From NCBI GenBank assembly GCA_027532555.1, contig JAPZTJ010000008.1, positions 62,001-126,000 of the forward strand: a DNA stretch of 64,000 nucleotides, read 5' to 3'. The notes under the pieces were generated by a model. It had not been told where the DNA came from. It worked only from the letters and a program-made list of their open reading frames with translations, and searched no databases. This stretch comes from Aquidulcibacter sp. GTDB lineage: Bacteria > Pseudomonadota > Alphaproteobacteria > Caulobacterales > Aquidulcibacteraceae. The position numbers and the translations under genes were made by a program. The number at the start of each line of letters is the position of its first letter. Position 1 is the stretch's first letter. Positions 18,504-26,736 of this stretch are shown in pieces.

Positions 18504-19169
18504 TCACCAGCCCTGCGTGTGGCCAGTCCAGTCCATGAAGCGACCGGTGCCCGACAGCTGCAAGTCTTCGGCAAGTTGAATAAGGCCATCCGCGCTCGCC
18601 TTCGGATCGATCTCGGCCCCTGCCCCGCCCATATCGGTGCGGACCCAGCCCGGATGACACGCAATAATTGCGATGCCGTGACTCTTTAGATCGTGCGCAA
18701 AAGTTTGCACGAGTTTGTTTAAGGCCGCCTTGGACGCACGATAGGCTGGCGCGCCCTGCGAAGCCCCCGAAAAACGGCCCATGCCAGAGGAGATCATCAA
18801 GACGCGTGCTTGGCTAGAACGCTTTAGATTCGGCAGAAAGGCTTGCAACACCCGCCACGGACCAACCACATTAGCATTGAGCACCTCGAGAAAATCATCA
18901 GGTGCCAGATCGGCTAATTCCTGCTGGCGCGGGCCGAAAACGCCAGCATTTTGAATCAGGACGTCGATGGGCTCTGATAAAGCTTGTGCCGCCGCGCGAA
19001 CCGACGCCGTATCACCGATATCACAGGCCAAGACTCGGAAATCAGGATGCTCAAACGGCGCGTCTCCGTTGCGGGTTGTGCCGATCACGGCGTGACGTCG
19101 CGCTAACAAGCCTTCGACCAACGCAAGGCCGATCCCGCGGTTCACCCCAGTCACCAAATAGGTTGCCAT
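18504..19169 (-). CDS. Short-chain dehydrogenase/reductase (SDR), substrate unknown
   Basis: A classical SDR of 221 residues: the N-terminal cofactor motif is VTGVNRGIG, followed by NAG (LIQNAGVFG), a serine strand MISSGMG and the catalytic YRASKAALN. The protein resembles C-factor/sniffer-type SDRs. The start at 19169 follows AAGGGA at good spacing and removes a longer frame that would overlap the end of rel. It lies between rel and pyrE on the same strand; position alone does not identify a substrate. Confidence 0.83.
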   Translation of the reverse strand: MATYLVTGVNRGIGLALVEGLLARRHAVIGTTRNGDAPFEHPDFRVLACDIGDTASVRAAAQALSEPIDVLIQNAGVFGPRQQELADLAPDDFLEVLNANVVGPWRVLQAFLPNLKRSSQARVLMISSGMGRFSGASQGAPAYRASKAALNKLVQTFAHDLKSHGIAIIACHPGWVRTDMGGAGAEIDPKASADGLIQLAEDLQLSGTGRFMDWTGHTQGW

Positions 19170-19191
19170 CGTCTTGTCCCTTGCCGTCCGT

Positions 19192-21432
19192 TCAGCCCCG
19201 TAACCGCTTAACATCGACCACAACGGGCAAAGCCCGCAGCGATGCTGCGATCACGTTCAAATGCTTTGAGTCCGCCACTTCGAGATCGACCAAAAGGTCG
19301 ATGAAGTCCTCGCGTCGGTTTTGAGCGCGCACATTGGTAATATTGCCATCACATTCAGAAATAATCTTACCGACTTGAGCGAATACGCCCTTGGTGTTCT
19401 CACAACTCATCACAAGGCGACCCAAGGCCAACCCATTGCGCTTGGCTTCATCGGTCCACGCAAGATCAATCCACTGATCTTCATTAGCATCGTGCTCAGC
19501 CAGATGGTCACAGTCGATCGTGTGCACTTCCACGCCACGATCCGGCACATGAACCCCGACGATCCGGTCGCCCGGCAAAGGCGAACAGCAAGGCATGAAA
19601 TGCAGGGCGACGCCGACCATCAAATCCGAGCCGCGAACAAAGTCGCGCGCATGGTCATTATCAATCATAAACCTTGGCTCACCCAAGACACTTTTGCGCA
19701 CAAAGCCGGGAACTGCCGCTTCTGCGAGACTAGCCCCCGTCAAACGCCCGCGCCCAATGGCAGCATAAAGCTCGTCCATCGTGTCGTAATTCAGCCTCTG
19801 GCGCGCATCCTCTAGGTTGATGTCCTCTGGATTGAGGCCAACGCGGCGCAGTGCATGTCCCGCCAAGCGGCGGCCTAAGGTCGCAAATTCCTCACGCTCA
19901 CTTTCCCGAACCAAACGACGGATAGCCGACCGTGCCTTGCCGGTGACCGCCACTGATTCCCAATCCGCCACGGGCTTGCGCATATCGGACCGTAAAATCT
20001 CCACAACGTCGCCATTGGACAATGCCGTCCGTAGCGGTCGCTCTTCCCCATTGATCCTTGCACCAACCGTCGTATCCCCAATGCGGGTGTGAACGGCGTA
20101 AGCAAAATCGAGTGGCGTGGCCCCATAGGGCAAAACAATCAAATCGCCCTTTGGCGTAAAAGCGAACACCTGATCCTGGAACATTTCAAGTTTAGCATTT
20201 TCCAGAAACTCTTCCGGGTCGCCGCCATGCTCCAGAATTTCCACCAGATTTCGTAAGGGTGCCAAGGGGTCGGATTGCTTAGTGTCGATTGGATGGTAGC
20301 CATAGGTGCTGTTTTTATAGCGCCAGTGAGCGGCAACCCCATCCTCGGCGATCCGGTTCATCTCTTCTGACCGAATTTGAATATCAACCGATGTCGCACT
20401 AGGCCCCACAACGCCTGTGTGGATGGAACGATAGCCATTGGGCTTGGGTACAGAGATAAAATCTTTGAACCGGCCCGGCACGCAAGACCAAGCTTCATGA
20501 ATCACGCCAAGGGCTGCGTAACATTGAGCGGTATCTTTCACCACGACTCGGAAGCCATAGAGGTCTGAGACATCAGAAAACGAGATCGACTTGCGCTCAA
20601 GCTTTTTCCAGATTGAATAGGCACGCTTCTCGCGCCCTACCACGCGGGCTTCAATGCCAGCGGCTTCAAGTGCAGAGCTAATCTTTTGCGTCACTGCGGC
20701 CACGGCACCAGATCGTTCAGCACGTAAATTGGCCAGCTGTTCGTTGATCGTCTTACAAGCTTCTGGATGGAGGTACTGGAAAGCCAGTTCTTCAAGCTCA
20801 CCGGAAAAACGCTGGATCCCCATGCGCCGCGCCAAGGGGGCATAGATGTCCGCTGTTTCACGGGCGATCCGCTCCCGCTTCTCGCGCTTCTTGATGAAGT
20901 GCAAGGTACGCATGTTGTGCAGACGGTCGGCCAATTTCACCAGCAATACCCGCACATCCTTCGACAGGGCGAGGATGAACTTTTGCAGGTTTTCGGCTTG
21001 CTTGGTGCGGTTAGAGTTCAATTCCAGCTGGGAAAGCTTTGTCACCCCATCAACCAATTGGGCAACTTCATCGCCAAAGAGCTTGCCAATCTCGGCCGTC
21101 GTAGCGGTCGTGTCCTCGACCGTGTCGTGCAGAAGGCCTGTGATGATGGAGGCGGCATCAAGGCGCAGCTCAGTCAGAATGCCAGCAACTTCAATCGGAT
21201 GAGCAAAATAAGGATCACCCGAAGCCCGCAACTGGCTACCATGGCGTTGCATCGCGAACACATAGGCGCGGTTGATAGCATCTTCATTCACATGGGGATC
21301 ATAGGCCCGTATGCGATCAAGCAACTCATATTGACGCAAAATGCGGCCCCGACTAGGAGGCCGCACGATTTGCGCCGGGAACGGCAATTCCCCAGTTTCT
21401 TCTACTGTCTCAAAGGCCCTGCCATCGTCCAT
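19192..21432 (-). CDS. spoT: Bifunctional (p)ppGpp synthetase/hydrolase
   Basis: Makes and degrades the starvation alarmone (p)ppGpp. Of 746 residues, the N-terminal HD hydrolase domain has YFAHPIEVA and LLHDTVEDT (HD at 102-103). The synthetase domain has DLYGFRVVV and RFKDFISVPKPNGYRS; the basic RFKD form is that of bifunctional enzymes. A TGS domain (VFAFTPKGDLIVLPYGATPLDFAY), a cysteine-containing segment (HFMPCCSPLPGD) and a C-terminal ACT domain follow. AAAGGT precedes the ATG. It lies 15 bp downstream of rpoZ, the order seen in many proteobacteria. In alphaproteobacteria it is generally the only long Rel/SpoT protein and is also called rel. Confidence 0.95.
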   Translation of the reverse strand: MDDGRAFETVEETGELPFPAQIVRPPSRGRILRQYELLDRIRAYDPHVNEDAINRAYVFAMQRHGSQLRASGDPYFAHPIEVAGILTELRLDAASIITGLLHDTVEDTTATTAEIGKLFGDEVAQLVDGVTKLSQLELNSNRTKQAENLQKFILALSKDVRVLLVKLADRLHNMRTLHFIKKREKRERIARETADIYAPLARRMGIQRFSGELEELAFQYLHPEACKTINEQLANLRAERSGAVAAVTQKISSALEAAGIEARVVGREKRAYSIWKKLERKSISFSDVSDLYGFRVVVKDTAQCYAALGVIHEAWSCVPGRFKDFISVPKPNGYRSIHTGVVGPSATSVDIQIRSEEMNRIAEDGVAAHWRYKNSTYGYHPIDTKQSDPLAPLRNLVEILEHGGDPEEFLENAKLEMFQDQVFAFTPKGDLIVLPYGATPLDFAYAVHTRIGDTTVGARINGEERPLRTALSNGDVVEILRSDMRKPVADWESVAVTGKARSAIRRLVRESEREEFATLGRRLAGHALRRVGLNPEDINLEDARQRLNYDTMDELYAAIGRGRLTGASLAEAAVPGFVRKSVLGEPRFMIDNDHARDFVRGSDLMVGVALHFMPCCSPLPGDRIVGVHVPDRGVEVHTIDCDHLAEHDANEDQWIDLAWTDEAKRNGLALGRLVMSCENTKGVFAQVGKIISECDGNITNVRAQNRREDFIDLLVDLEVADSKHLNVIAASLRALPVVVDVKRLRG

Positions 21433-21447
21433 GGTGAACCTTTAAGA

Positions 21448-21801
21448 TCAATAGGGGTCTTCGCGGACTGCTTCTTGCTCTTGCTGCAAGGCGCGCAGCA
21501 CGTCGTCTTCAGTTGCGAGCACAGGGGCTTCCAAAGCCAAGAGATCGCTCTCTTCCTCTTCGCGAACAGCATGTGGGCGCACTTCACGCAGCGAAGCCAC
21601 CAAGCCATCGCGCAACTCTTCGGTCTCTACCGTAGCATCCGCAATTTCGCGCAAGGCAACAACAGGATCTTTATCGCGATCACGGTCGAGCGTTAGCGCT
21701 GCACCACCAGAAATTTGGCGGGCGCGGTGCGCTGCAAACAAAACCAGAGAGAATCTATTTGGGACGCGTTCAACGCAGTCCTCTACCGTCACGCGGGCCA
21801 T
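21448..21801 (-). CDS. rpoZ: RNA polymerase omega subunit
   Basis: A small subunit that aids assembly of RNA polymerase and, in proteobacteria, forms part of the ppGpp binding site. The first 60 residues match RpoZ ([20 protein letters not shown], then [11 protein letters not shown]). The remaining 55 are acidic and low in complexity, as is common in alphaproteobacteria. Length is 117 residues. It is followed closely by rel, pairing the alarmone enzyme with part of its target. Confidence 0.94.
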   Translation of the reverse strand: MARVTVEDCVERVPNRFSLVLFAAHRARQISGGAALTLDRDRDKDPVVALREIADATVETEELRDGLVASLREVRPHAVREEEESDLLALEAPVLATEDDVLRALQQEQEAVREDPY

Positions 21802-21899
21802 ATATCTAATCCTGTCGGAAAGTGAGAAGTCTCTTTACGGTAAGTCTTGGCGTTTCTCAACCATTGCACGCAGATGAAGTCGCCAGCCCTCCCCTGCGC

Positions 21900-22430
21900 T
21901 CAAGCCAGTCGCATGCAATGGTTGAGATTCTCTGAGTCTTGCAAATTTTTAAGCAGAATCCGACCTAGCGTACCACAGACGGGATGTCGCCAATTCGGTG
22001 CAATTTCTAACAATGGAAGTAAAACAAAGTCTCTTTCTGCTATTCGCGGGTGGGGCAATGTTATCAGGCTGCAATTGGCACTAACAATGCCATTGTAATC
22101 GACTACATCTAGATCCAAGGTTCTGTCTGCCCAACGATCATCTAGGGAACGAACGCGGTTCATCTGCGCTTCAATTACCTGACAACGTTGCAACAGGGCC
22201 CATGGGTCCGTGTCTGCAGGTTCGATGCGACAAACGGCATTTAGATAGTCGGGTTTTCCGAGATTTGGGGGCCAAGCTTTGGTCGACCAAAACGATGACA
22301 AACTGGTGACATAGTCTCCATTTTGTGATAACAGCTCTAAGGCTTCGAGGAGGATATCTCGAGGTATTTTAGAGCCCAAGCCTAGATTTGATCCTAGGCC
22401 AATATAAATTCCAGAAGGCTCTGAAGGCAT
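21900..22430 (-). CDS. folK: 2-amino-4-hydroxy-6-hydroxymethyldihydropteridine diphosphokinase
   Basis: Transfers diphosphate from ATP to 6-hydroxymethyl-dihydropterin in folate synthesis. It shows the HPPK motifs IYIGLGSNLG at the start, RTLDLDVVDYNG in the middle and LPHPRIAERDFVLLPLLEIAP after it. I chose the ATG at 22430 (176 residues); a GTG at 22466 would begin 2 bp from the divergent NYN gene start. A 60-base block within it (22321-22380) has only 26 G or C, lower than flanking genes. It stands alone between rpoZ and the divergent NYN gene. Confidence 0.88.
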   Translation of the reverse strand: MPSEPSGIYIGLGSNLGLGSKIPRDILLEALELLSQNGDYVTSLSSFWSTKAWPPNLGKPDYLNAVCRIEPADTDPWALLQRCQVIEAQMNRVRSLDDRWADRTLDLDVVDYNGIVSANCSLITLPHPRIAERDFVLLPLLEIAPNWRHPVCGTLGRILLKNLQDSENLNHCMRLA

Positions 22431-22467
22431 TTTTGGATAAGATTGTTTAGAGGAAGGCGACGTCACA

Positions 22468-23130
22468 ATGACTTTTTATCCCAATGAGCGGATCGCTCTG
22501 TTTATCGATGGTGCAAACTTCTACGCAGCAGCGCGCACCTTGGGTTTCGATGTTGATTATCGCAAGCTTCTTGAAGAGTTCAAGAAGCGCGGTCGTCTCG
22601 TTCGTGCCAGTTATTACACGGCCATCCTCGAAGATGTCGAATATAGCCCGGTCCGCCCCTTGGCCGACTGGTTGGACTATAATGGCTTCAACGTGATCAC
22701 CAAGCCTGCGAAAGAATTTACCGACACATTGGGTCGCCGTCGCGTTAAGGGTGATATGGATATTGAGATTGCCGTCGACATGATGGAACTGGCATCCCAT
22801 GTCGACCACATCGTCTTGTTCTCGGGTGACGGCGATTTCCGCGTCCTGATCGAAGCTGTTCAGCGTCGTGGCCCACGGGTTTCAGTTGTTTCCTCGATCA
22901 AGACACAGCCACCAATGATTGCTGATGAACTGCGTCGTCAAGCCGACACCTTCATCGATCTGGCTGATTTATCGGCGCTGATTGGTCGTCCGCCTCGTCC
23001 AGATGGCTTTGAAAGTCCTCGTACCAATTTCCGTCCCGGTCGCTCTGTTGAAGGCGAAGAATTCTCGGACGAATTCGACGACGAGCTTGAAGGCATGGAA
23101 GACGAGCTCGAAGGCGAGACTGAAGCTTAA
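22468..23130 (+). CDS. NYN domain protein, LabA/DUF88 family
   Basis: A predicted PIN-like ribonuclease of 220 residues. The conserved acidic residues of the NYN domain appear in FIDGANFY, KGDMDIEIAVDMM and FSGDGDF, so the active site looks complete. After residue 170 the chain becomes proline-rich and then strongly acidic (a run of Asp and Glu to the end), suggesting a disordered tail. The RNA substrate is unknown. It is divergent from folK and followed after 21 bp by a uracil-DNA glycosylase gene on the same strand. Confidence 0.87.
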   Translation: MTFYPNERIALFIDGANFYAAARTLGFDVDYRKLLEEFKKRGRLVRASYYTAILEDVEYSPVRPLADWLDYNGFNVITKPAKEFTDTLGRRRVKGDMDIEIAVDMMELASHVDHIVLFSGDGDFRVLIEAVQRRGPRVSVVSSIKTQPPMIADELRRQADTFIDLADLSALIGRPPRPDGFESPRTNFRPGRSVEGEEFSDEFDDELEGMEDELEGETEA

Positions 23131-23151
23131 GCGGCTTTTGGCAAACAAGCT

Positions 23152-23775
23152 GTGCAACCCACGCACGACTGCCCGCTCTGTCCCAGATTGGTCGCTTATC
23201 GGGCGACTAATCAACTCGAGAATCCAGACTGGTTTAACGGCCCTGCCCCCTCGTTTGGGGATAAGGCCGCTTGGCTGTTAATCGTCGGTCTGGCCCCTGG
23301 CCGCACCGGGGCTAATCGAACGGGCAGGCCTTTTACGGGCGATTGGGCTGGCGACCTACTCTACCAAACGCTGGCGCGCTTTGAATTGTCAGAAGGCACC
23401 TATGCTGCTCACGCAGGCGATGGCTTATCGCTTAAGGGCGCGATGATTACCAATGCTGTCCAATGTGCGCCGCCTGCCAACAAGCCGGAGCCTTCTGAGA
23501 TCAACCAATGCGCACCCTTTTTAAAGGCGCAGATTGCTGCACTTGGGCACCTCACGAGCCTCATTTGCCTCGGCAAAATTAGCCATGAAGCAACCATTCG
23601 CGCGCTTGGCGGCAAGCCTTCGGCCTATAAGTTCGCTCATGGCGCGGTCCATCAAATTGGCGACAAGACAATTTACGACAGCTATCATTGCAGCCGCTAC
23701 AACACCAACACAGGGCGGCTGACGACGCAAATGTTTGAGGATGTGTTTGCTAAGGCCTGCCTAGACGCTCGCTAG
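23152..23775 (+). CDS. Uracil-DNA glycosylase, family 5 (UdgB) type
   Basis: Removes uracil and related deaminated bases from DNA. The motif 1 region GLAPGRTGANRTGRPFTGD and motif 2 region YHCSRYNTNTGRLT match family 5 enzymes, which lack the polar motif-1 residue of UNG. N-terminal cysteines (CPLCPRL) fit the iron-sulphur ligand set of families 4 and 5. The start is a GTG at 23152 and the length 207 residues. Its stop overlaps the stop of the convergent MFS gene by 4 bp (CTAG). Confidence 0.87.
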   Translation: MQPTHDCPLCPRLVAYRATNQLENPDWFNGPAPSFGDKAAWLLIVGLAPGRTGANRTGRPFTGDWAGDLLYQTLARFELSEGTYAAHAGDGLSLKGAMITNAVQCAPPANKPEPSEINQCAPFLKAQIAALGHLTSLICLGKISHEATIRALGGKPSAYKFAHGAVHQIGDKTIYDSYHCSRYNTNTGRLTTQMFEDVFAKACLDAR

Positions 23776-25274
23776 CTTTCCTTCGCCGACGGGAATTCCC
23801 GGTACTTTCCGAGCAGCAGCAACAGAGCCGATCCAATGATCAGGATGATGGCAGCGTTGTGGAAGACCGAAAACGTCTCCAGATCACCCTTGCGGATTGC
23901 GGCGGCAAACACCGCTGGGCCAAAGCCAGCACCTAAGGCGAAGAAGCCGTATAACATGCCATAAATGGCCCCGTAGGCCTTGGTGCCAAAGTATCTGGCG
24001 ACCAAATACGCCATGAAATCATACTCGACGCCCGCACCAAAACCGACCATGAAAATAGCGATCATCGCTTGATCTCGCGAAATCTCGGGCGCGCCAAGCA
24101 TCCATAGGGCTAGTGCTGGCAGGGCAAGGAAAACAAAGGCAATCCCTGGTGCCCAAAAACGATCAATCAAATAGCCGCCCACCAAACGACCGGCAATCAC
24201 TGCAACCCCCATTAAAGAGGCGAGACCAACGGCGTCGGCCTTAGAAAAATCCTTGGCCTGTAAGGCAAGTTCTATGTTTGGAATTGGCCCACCAATCGCA
24301 TAGGAGATGGGGATGAACGAGACGGCCAACAGCCAAAACCGCCAATCCATAAGTGCTTGCTTCGCCGTCAAACCAGCCCCTGCCGCTGCCTTTGACGCTG
24401 TTGAGCCCCCCCGATAACTCGTGTCTCGAACATTCCCAAACAGCATCATAAAGGCAGGGACTGGACCAACTAAGGCGAATGCAGTGGCAGCCAAAAGCTC
24501 TGGCCTTAGACCTTTTTGCATCAGCTCAGGCACGACAAAGGCGAGCGCTGCCGCCGACATTGCGATCGAGGCCAGAACGGCGATGAGGCTGAGCAGGACT
24601 TTCAACCCTGCGACTTTAGAGGTTGCCGCTGATCGGTCCGATACGTCTCGAAAACCGATGAGCGCGATAGGGAACGAAATGAGGAGCGGCAACAAAGCAA
24701 CCGCCGCATAACCTACGCGCCAATTAAAAACGGTTGTAACCTCCTGCGCAAGAAGCTTGGCCAATGTCCCAAATAATCCTGTGGCAATGAGGGCGATGCC
24801 CAAGGCTAGGCCGCGCCGTTCAAAGAACCAGTTGTTGACGGCTCTGGTGAAGGTGATTGGCAGGGTGCCAGCTCCGGCAACCGCCATCAGGGCCCAAGTT
24901 GCCGCATAGAGTGGAAACGACCCATTGTTTAGGCCGAGCGCCACCAATGACAGGGCAAACAACACGATAGAGCATAAGGCAACTTTTCTGACCCCGACCC
25001 GATCGGATAGAAAGCCGATGATGGGGCTCATGACCAGAGCCCCAATGGTGTAAATGGGTAGCGCCAACATAACTTGCTCTGGCGTAAAGCCTAAGCCACC
25101 CTTTTCAATCGGCTGGATCATTGGGCCGACAAACACGCCAATGGTGTAGAACGGCAGTGGAGATAGTCCCATCCCGATGCCAACTGCAGACGACAAAACG
25201 ACAGGCCAACCATTCTTAAATTCACCGACACCAACTTTAGTGTCCGTTGGCATCGCATCATTGGTCGCTGTCAT
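23772..25274 (-). CDS. MFS transporter
   Basis: An inner-membrane secondary transporter with about 12 membrane segments in 500 residues. The loop 2-3 motif reads GFLSDRVGVRKVA, the usual MFS G-x-L-(S/A)-D-R-x-G-R-(K/R) pattern with one change, and a long central loop separates the two halves. The ATG at 25274 follows GGAGAGA. The protein resembles the oxalate/formate-type (OFA) and monocarboxylate branches in general layout, but I cannot name the substrate. The CoA-transferase gene is divergent 69 bp away, so the two may handle one carboxylic acid: import, then CoA activation. Confidence 0.85.
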   Translation of the reverse strand: MTATNDAMPTDTKVGVGEFKNGWPVVLSSAVGIGMGLSPLPFYTIGVFVGPMIQPIEKGGLGFTPEQVMLALPIYTIGALVMSPIIGFLSDRVGVRKVALCSIVLFALSLVALGLNNGSFPLYAATWALMAVAGAGTLPITFTRAVNNWFFERRGLALGIALIATGLFGTLAKLLAQEVTTVFNWRVGYAAVALLPLLISFPIALIGFRDVSDRSAATSKVAGLKVLLSLIAVLASIAMSAAALAFVVPELMQKGLRPELLAATAFALVGPVPAFMMLFGNVRDTSYRGGSTASKAAAGAGLTAKQALMDWRFWLLAVSFIPISYAIGGPIPNIELALQAKDFSKADAVGLASLMGVAVIAGRLVGGYLIDRFWAPGIAFVFLALPALALWMLGAPEISRDQAMIAIFMVGFGAGVEYDFMAYLVARYFGTKAYGAIYGMLYGFFALGAGFGPAVFAAAIRKGDLETFSVFHNAAIILIIGSALLLLLGKYREFPSAKES

Positions 25275-25343
25275 TGATTGTCTCTCCAGATCATCCGATA
25301 GTATCAGCAAGCTTTACAATGATATATCTTTTCAAAGAAGCAA

Positions 25344-26618
25344 ATGAAAAGAACGCGACCTATGTCCAAAACACTGCAATCAAATGCCTTGCCAGCTTCC
25401 CCCCTCGCCTTAGCGGGCGTTCGGGTGCTTGATCTATCCCGTGTGCTGGCTGGGCCTTGGGCCACCCAAACGCTGGGTGACTTGGGCGCAGAAGTTCTCA
25501 AAATTGAGAAGCCAGGGGTCGGCGATGATACCCGCAGTTGGGGCCCGCCATTCCTGAACGATGAGAGCGGGGCTCAAGGCGATGCCGCCTATTACACCTG
25601 CGCTAATCGCAACAAAGCCTCCCTCACCTTGGACTTTACGACACCGGAAGGCAGCGAAATTTTACGGGCCCTAATCCCGCATCACGACGTTTTGGTCGAG
25701 AATTTCAAAACCGGCGGTTTGGCCAAATATGGCCTCGACTATGAAAGTGTCGCCAAACTCAATCCGAGAATGGTCTATTGCTCGATCACAGGCTTTGGCC
25801 AAACAGGCCCTTACGCGCCGCGCGCTGGCTATGATTATTTGGTCCAAGCGGCAGGCGGCCTGATGAGCGTGACTGGCCAAGCGGATGGAACACCAGGCGC
25901 TGAGCCATTGAAGGTGGGCGTGGCGGTCGCTGACCTCTTCACAGGCCTCTATTCCACAATCGCCATCTTGGCTGCGCTGCGCCACGCCGAGGCCACGGGC
26001 CAAGGCCAGCACATTGATATGGCGTTGCTGGATTGCCAGACAGCAGTTCTAGCCAATCAGGCGGCCAATTTTCTGGTCTCGGGTCAAGTCCCAAAGCGTC
26101 TCGGCAATGCCCATCCAAACATAGCGCCCTATCAGGTCTTTCCGAGCCAAGATGGCCATATTGTTCTGGCTGTTGGTAATGATGGCCAATGGCAGCAGTT
26201 CTGCGCGGCAGCGGGTCAGTCCGAAATGGCCGAAGACCCCCGTTATGCAACAAATTCACAGCGGGTGGCCCATCGCGACAGTTTGATCGCTGGCCTCCTG
26301 CCCGTCATGGCTAGCCAGACGACTGCCACTTGGATCGCCACCTTGGAACTAGCCGGTGTGCCTTGCGGCCCGATCCAAACCATCGATCAAGTCTTCCAAG
26401 ACCCCCAGGTCATCGCGCGCCACATGCAACAGGAAATGTCCCGCTCCGACGGCACGGCCATCCCCGTGGTCGCCAACCCAATTAAAATGAGCCTGACCCC
26501 ACCTGTTCCACGCCGTGCTCCGCCGGCTCTTGGTGCGGACACCGAAGCCGAACTCAAAAGCTTACTGGGCCTTACCAACGCGCAGATTGAGGGCTTACGG
26601 GCTAAGGGGATTATTTAG
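25344..26618 (+). CDS. CaiB/BaiF family (class III) CoA-transferase
   Basis: Moves CoA between an acyl-CoA donor and a carboxylic acid through an enzyme-bound anhydride. The N-terminus has VLDLSRVLAGPWATQTLGDLGAEVLKIE, typical of the family. Next comes NFKTGGLAKYGLDY, and the catalytic aspartate is in GVAVADLFTGLYS (Asp197). Length is 424 residues. The ATG at 25344 has AAGAAG upstream; an ATG at 25362 is an alternative. The gene is divergent from the MFS transporter and ends at a 92-bp hairpin repeat. The substrate is unknown. Confidence 0.87.
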   Translation: MKRTRPMSKTLQSNALPASPLALAGVRVLDLSRVLAGPWATQTLGDLGAEVLKIEKPGVGDDTRSWGPPFLNDESGAQGDAAYYTCANRNKASLTLDFTTPEGSEILRALIPHHDVLVENFKTGGLAKYGLDYESVAKLNPRMVYCSITGFGQTGPYAPRAGYDYLVQAAGGLMSVTGQADGTPGAEPLKVGVAVADLFTGLYSTIAILAALRHAEATGQGQHIDMALLDCQTAVLANQAANFLVSGQVPKRLGNAHPNIAPYQVFPSQDGHIVLAVGNDGQWQQFCAAAGQSEMAEDPRYATNSQRVAHRDSLIAGLLPVMASQTTATWIATLELAGVPCGPIQTIDQVFQDPQVIARHMQQEMSRSDGTAIPVVANPIKMSLTPPVPRRAPPALGADTEAELKSLLGLTNAQIEGLRAKGII

Positions 26619-26631
26619 GGGGAGCAATCGC

Positions 26632-26723
26632 TGTCATCCCGGACGGCGTCAGCCGTGCCGGGACCTTGTGCCGCATAGTCCTTGGTGGTCCCCGCTCTGC
26701 GCTTTGCTTCGGCGGGGATGACA
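26632..26723 (+). repeat. 92-bp double-hairpin repeat, copy 1
   Basis: It begins TGTCATCCC and ends GGGATGACA, a 9-bp terminal inverted repeat. Inside lie two hairpins, one around CCCGGACGGC/GCCGTGCCGGG and one around TCCCCGC/GCGGGGA. It fills the gap between the convergent CoA-transferase and S9 peptidase genes. A second copy at 40347-40438, in inverted orientation, matches at 83 of 92 positions by hand alignment. Confidence 0.9.
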
Positions 26724-26736
26724 GGATGAAAGCCCC

